A stretch of 64,000 bases of DNA, taken from assembly GCF_029504655.1 (NCBI RefSeq), contig NZ_JAQFIL010000001.1, positions 7,660,001 to 7,724,000 of the forward strand, written 5' to 3'. The notes under the pieces are model-generated. The model ran no database searches. It was given only the letters and a program-made list of their open reading frames with translations, and was not told the origin of the DNA. A program made the translations under genes and the position numbers. This stretch comes from Catalinimonas alkaloidigena (GTDB lineage Bacteria > Bacteroidota > Bacteroidia > Cytophagales > Cyclobacteriaceae). This document shows positions 63,575-64,000 of the stretch, piece after piece; the first letter of the stretch is position 1; every line of letters begins with the position of its first letter.

Positions 63575-64000
63575 ATGCTGTATTATCTGTTTGACTATCT
63601 GAATCGTGAGTTCGACTTACCAGGAGCCGGAGTTTTCCAATTTCTCTCCTTCAGGGCAGGAATGTCTATACTTTTTTCATTGATTATCACGATCACTTTC
63701 GGTAAGCAACTTATCAATCTGCTCCAAAAGAAACAGGTGGGGGAAGAAATCCGGGATTTGGGGCTGGAAGGACAGTTACAGAAAAAAGGAACCCCTACAA
63801 TGGGTGGACTGATTATCCTGGCAGCGATCATCATCCCTACCTTGCTCTTTGCCCGCCTGGAAAATATCTACGTCATTCTAGCTTTGGTTGTAACCGTATG
63901 GATGGGGTTAGTAGGGTTTCTTGATGATTACATCAAAGTATTCAGAAAAAATAAAGAGGGCCTTGCCGGAAAGTTCAAGATTGTAGGACAGGTAGGTGTT
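63575..64000 (+). CDS. mraY: Phospho-N-acetylmuramoyl-pentapeptide transferase (3' truncated by window end)
   Basis: First 142 codons, open to the last base. Makes lipid I at the inner membrane. The sequence shows the N-terminal helices, KKGTPTMGG (UDP-MurNAc-pentapeptide site) near 67-75, and GFLDDYIKV with the catalytic Asp-Asp near 112-118. The start is the ATG at 63575 (MLYYLFDYL), typical for the family in this phylum. Confidence 0.96.
   Translation, partial: MLYYLFDYLNREFDLPGAGVFQFLSFRAGMSILFSLIITITFGKQLINLLQKKQVGEEIRDLGLEGQLQKKGTPTMGGLIILAAIIIPTLLFARLENIYVILALVVTVWMGLVGFLDDYIKVFRKNKEGLAGKFKIVGQVGV

Overview
The window is chromosomal DNA from a member of the Bacteroidota, most likely a Cytophagales-type environmental (possibly marine) bacterium; genus cannot be fixed from the sequence. 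The grounds are: a type A T9SS sorting-domain protein and a large surface protein with a gliding-type C-terminal domain; a sensor kinase with two-component propeller repeats; DUF3078, DUF4920 and DUF547 proteins; promoters matching the Bacteroidota TTTG / TAnnTTTG consensus; almost no Shine-Dalgarno sites; and the division cluster order mraZ-rsmH-ftsL-ftsI-murE-mraY with a PASTA-bearing FtsI. No phage, transposase, CRISPR array or complete mobile element is visible.

1-12 kb is a pentose region. A 5'-truncated hybrid sensor kinase and a secreted esterase overlap tail to tail. They are followed by araB-araD, an OmpA-domain protein with a carbohydrate-binding-like N-terminal region, araA, and a lipoprotein aldose 1-epimerase. 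Together these convert L-arabinose to D-xylulose 5-phosphate, with outer steps at the envelope. Long inverted repeats close the araD and araA messages.

11-25 kb is mixed: mscS, a DUF3078 barrel, a 0.7-kb relic-bearing gap, an aminoglycoside-phosphotransferase-fold kinase beside a lipoprotein ADP-ribosylglycohydrolase, a coiled-coil lipoprotein, a T9SS mini-protein, a rhomboid protease, a histone-deacetylase-family enzyme, a 1073-residue surface protein, pncA, gapA and two identical tRNA-Glu genes. 25-30 kb has a broken ORF, a TetR regulator facing an FAD monooxygenase across two matching palindromes, a response regulator/PAS-kinase pair, and 3-hydroxyanthranilate dioxygenase.

30-38 kb holds the two least familiar sets. 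One is an FAD pyridine-nucleotide oxidoreductase followed by a large membrane iron-sulfur protein, a likely electron-transfer pair. The other is a tightly packed FemAB-like / FAD (UDP-galactopyranose-mutase-like) / GT-C glycosyltransferase run, whose middle gene has no normal start codon. 38-49 kb is mostly housekeeping: aspS, DUF427, DUF4920, ald, an orphan HsdR N-terminal-domain protein, AMP nucleosidase, an SLC13-type permease, an exbB-X-exbD-exbD energy-transducing operon, and tRNA-Ser.

48.7-57.8 kb runs mostly on the minus strand: PP2C phosphatase, polysaccharide deacetylase, glycosyltransferase 2, TatD nuclease, asparaginase, then a TPR-like protein, a beta-barrel protein, a DsrE-like protein and a TlpA-like lipoprotein. 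58.2 kb to the end is the division and cell-wall cluster with an upstream MraZ box array; mraY runs off the window.
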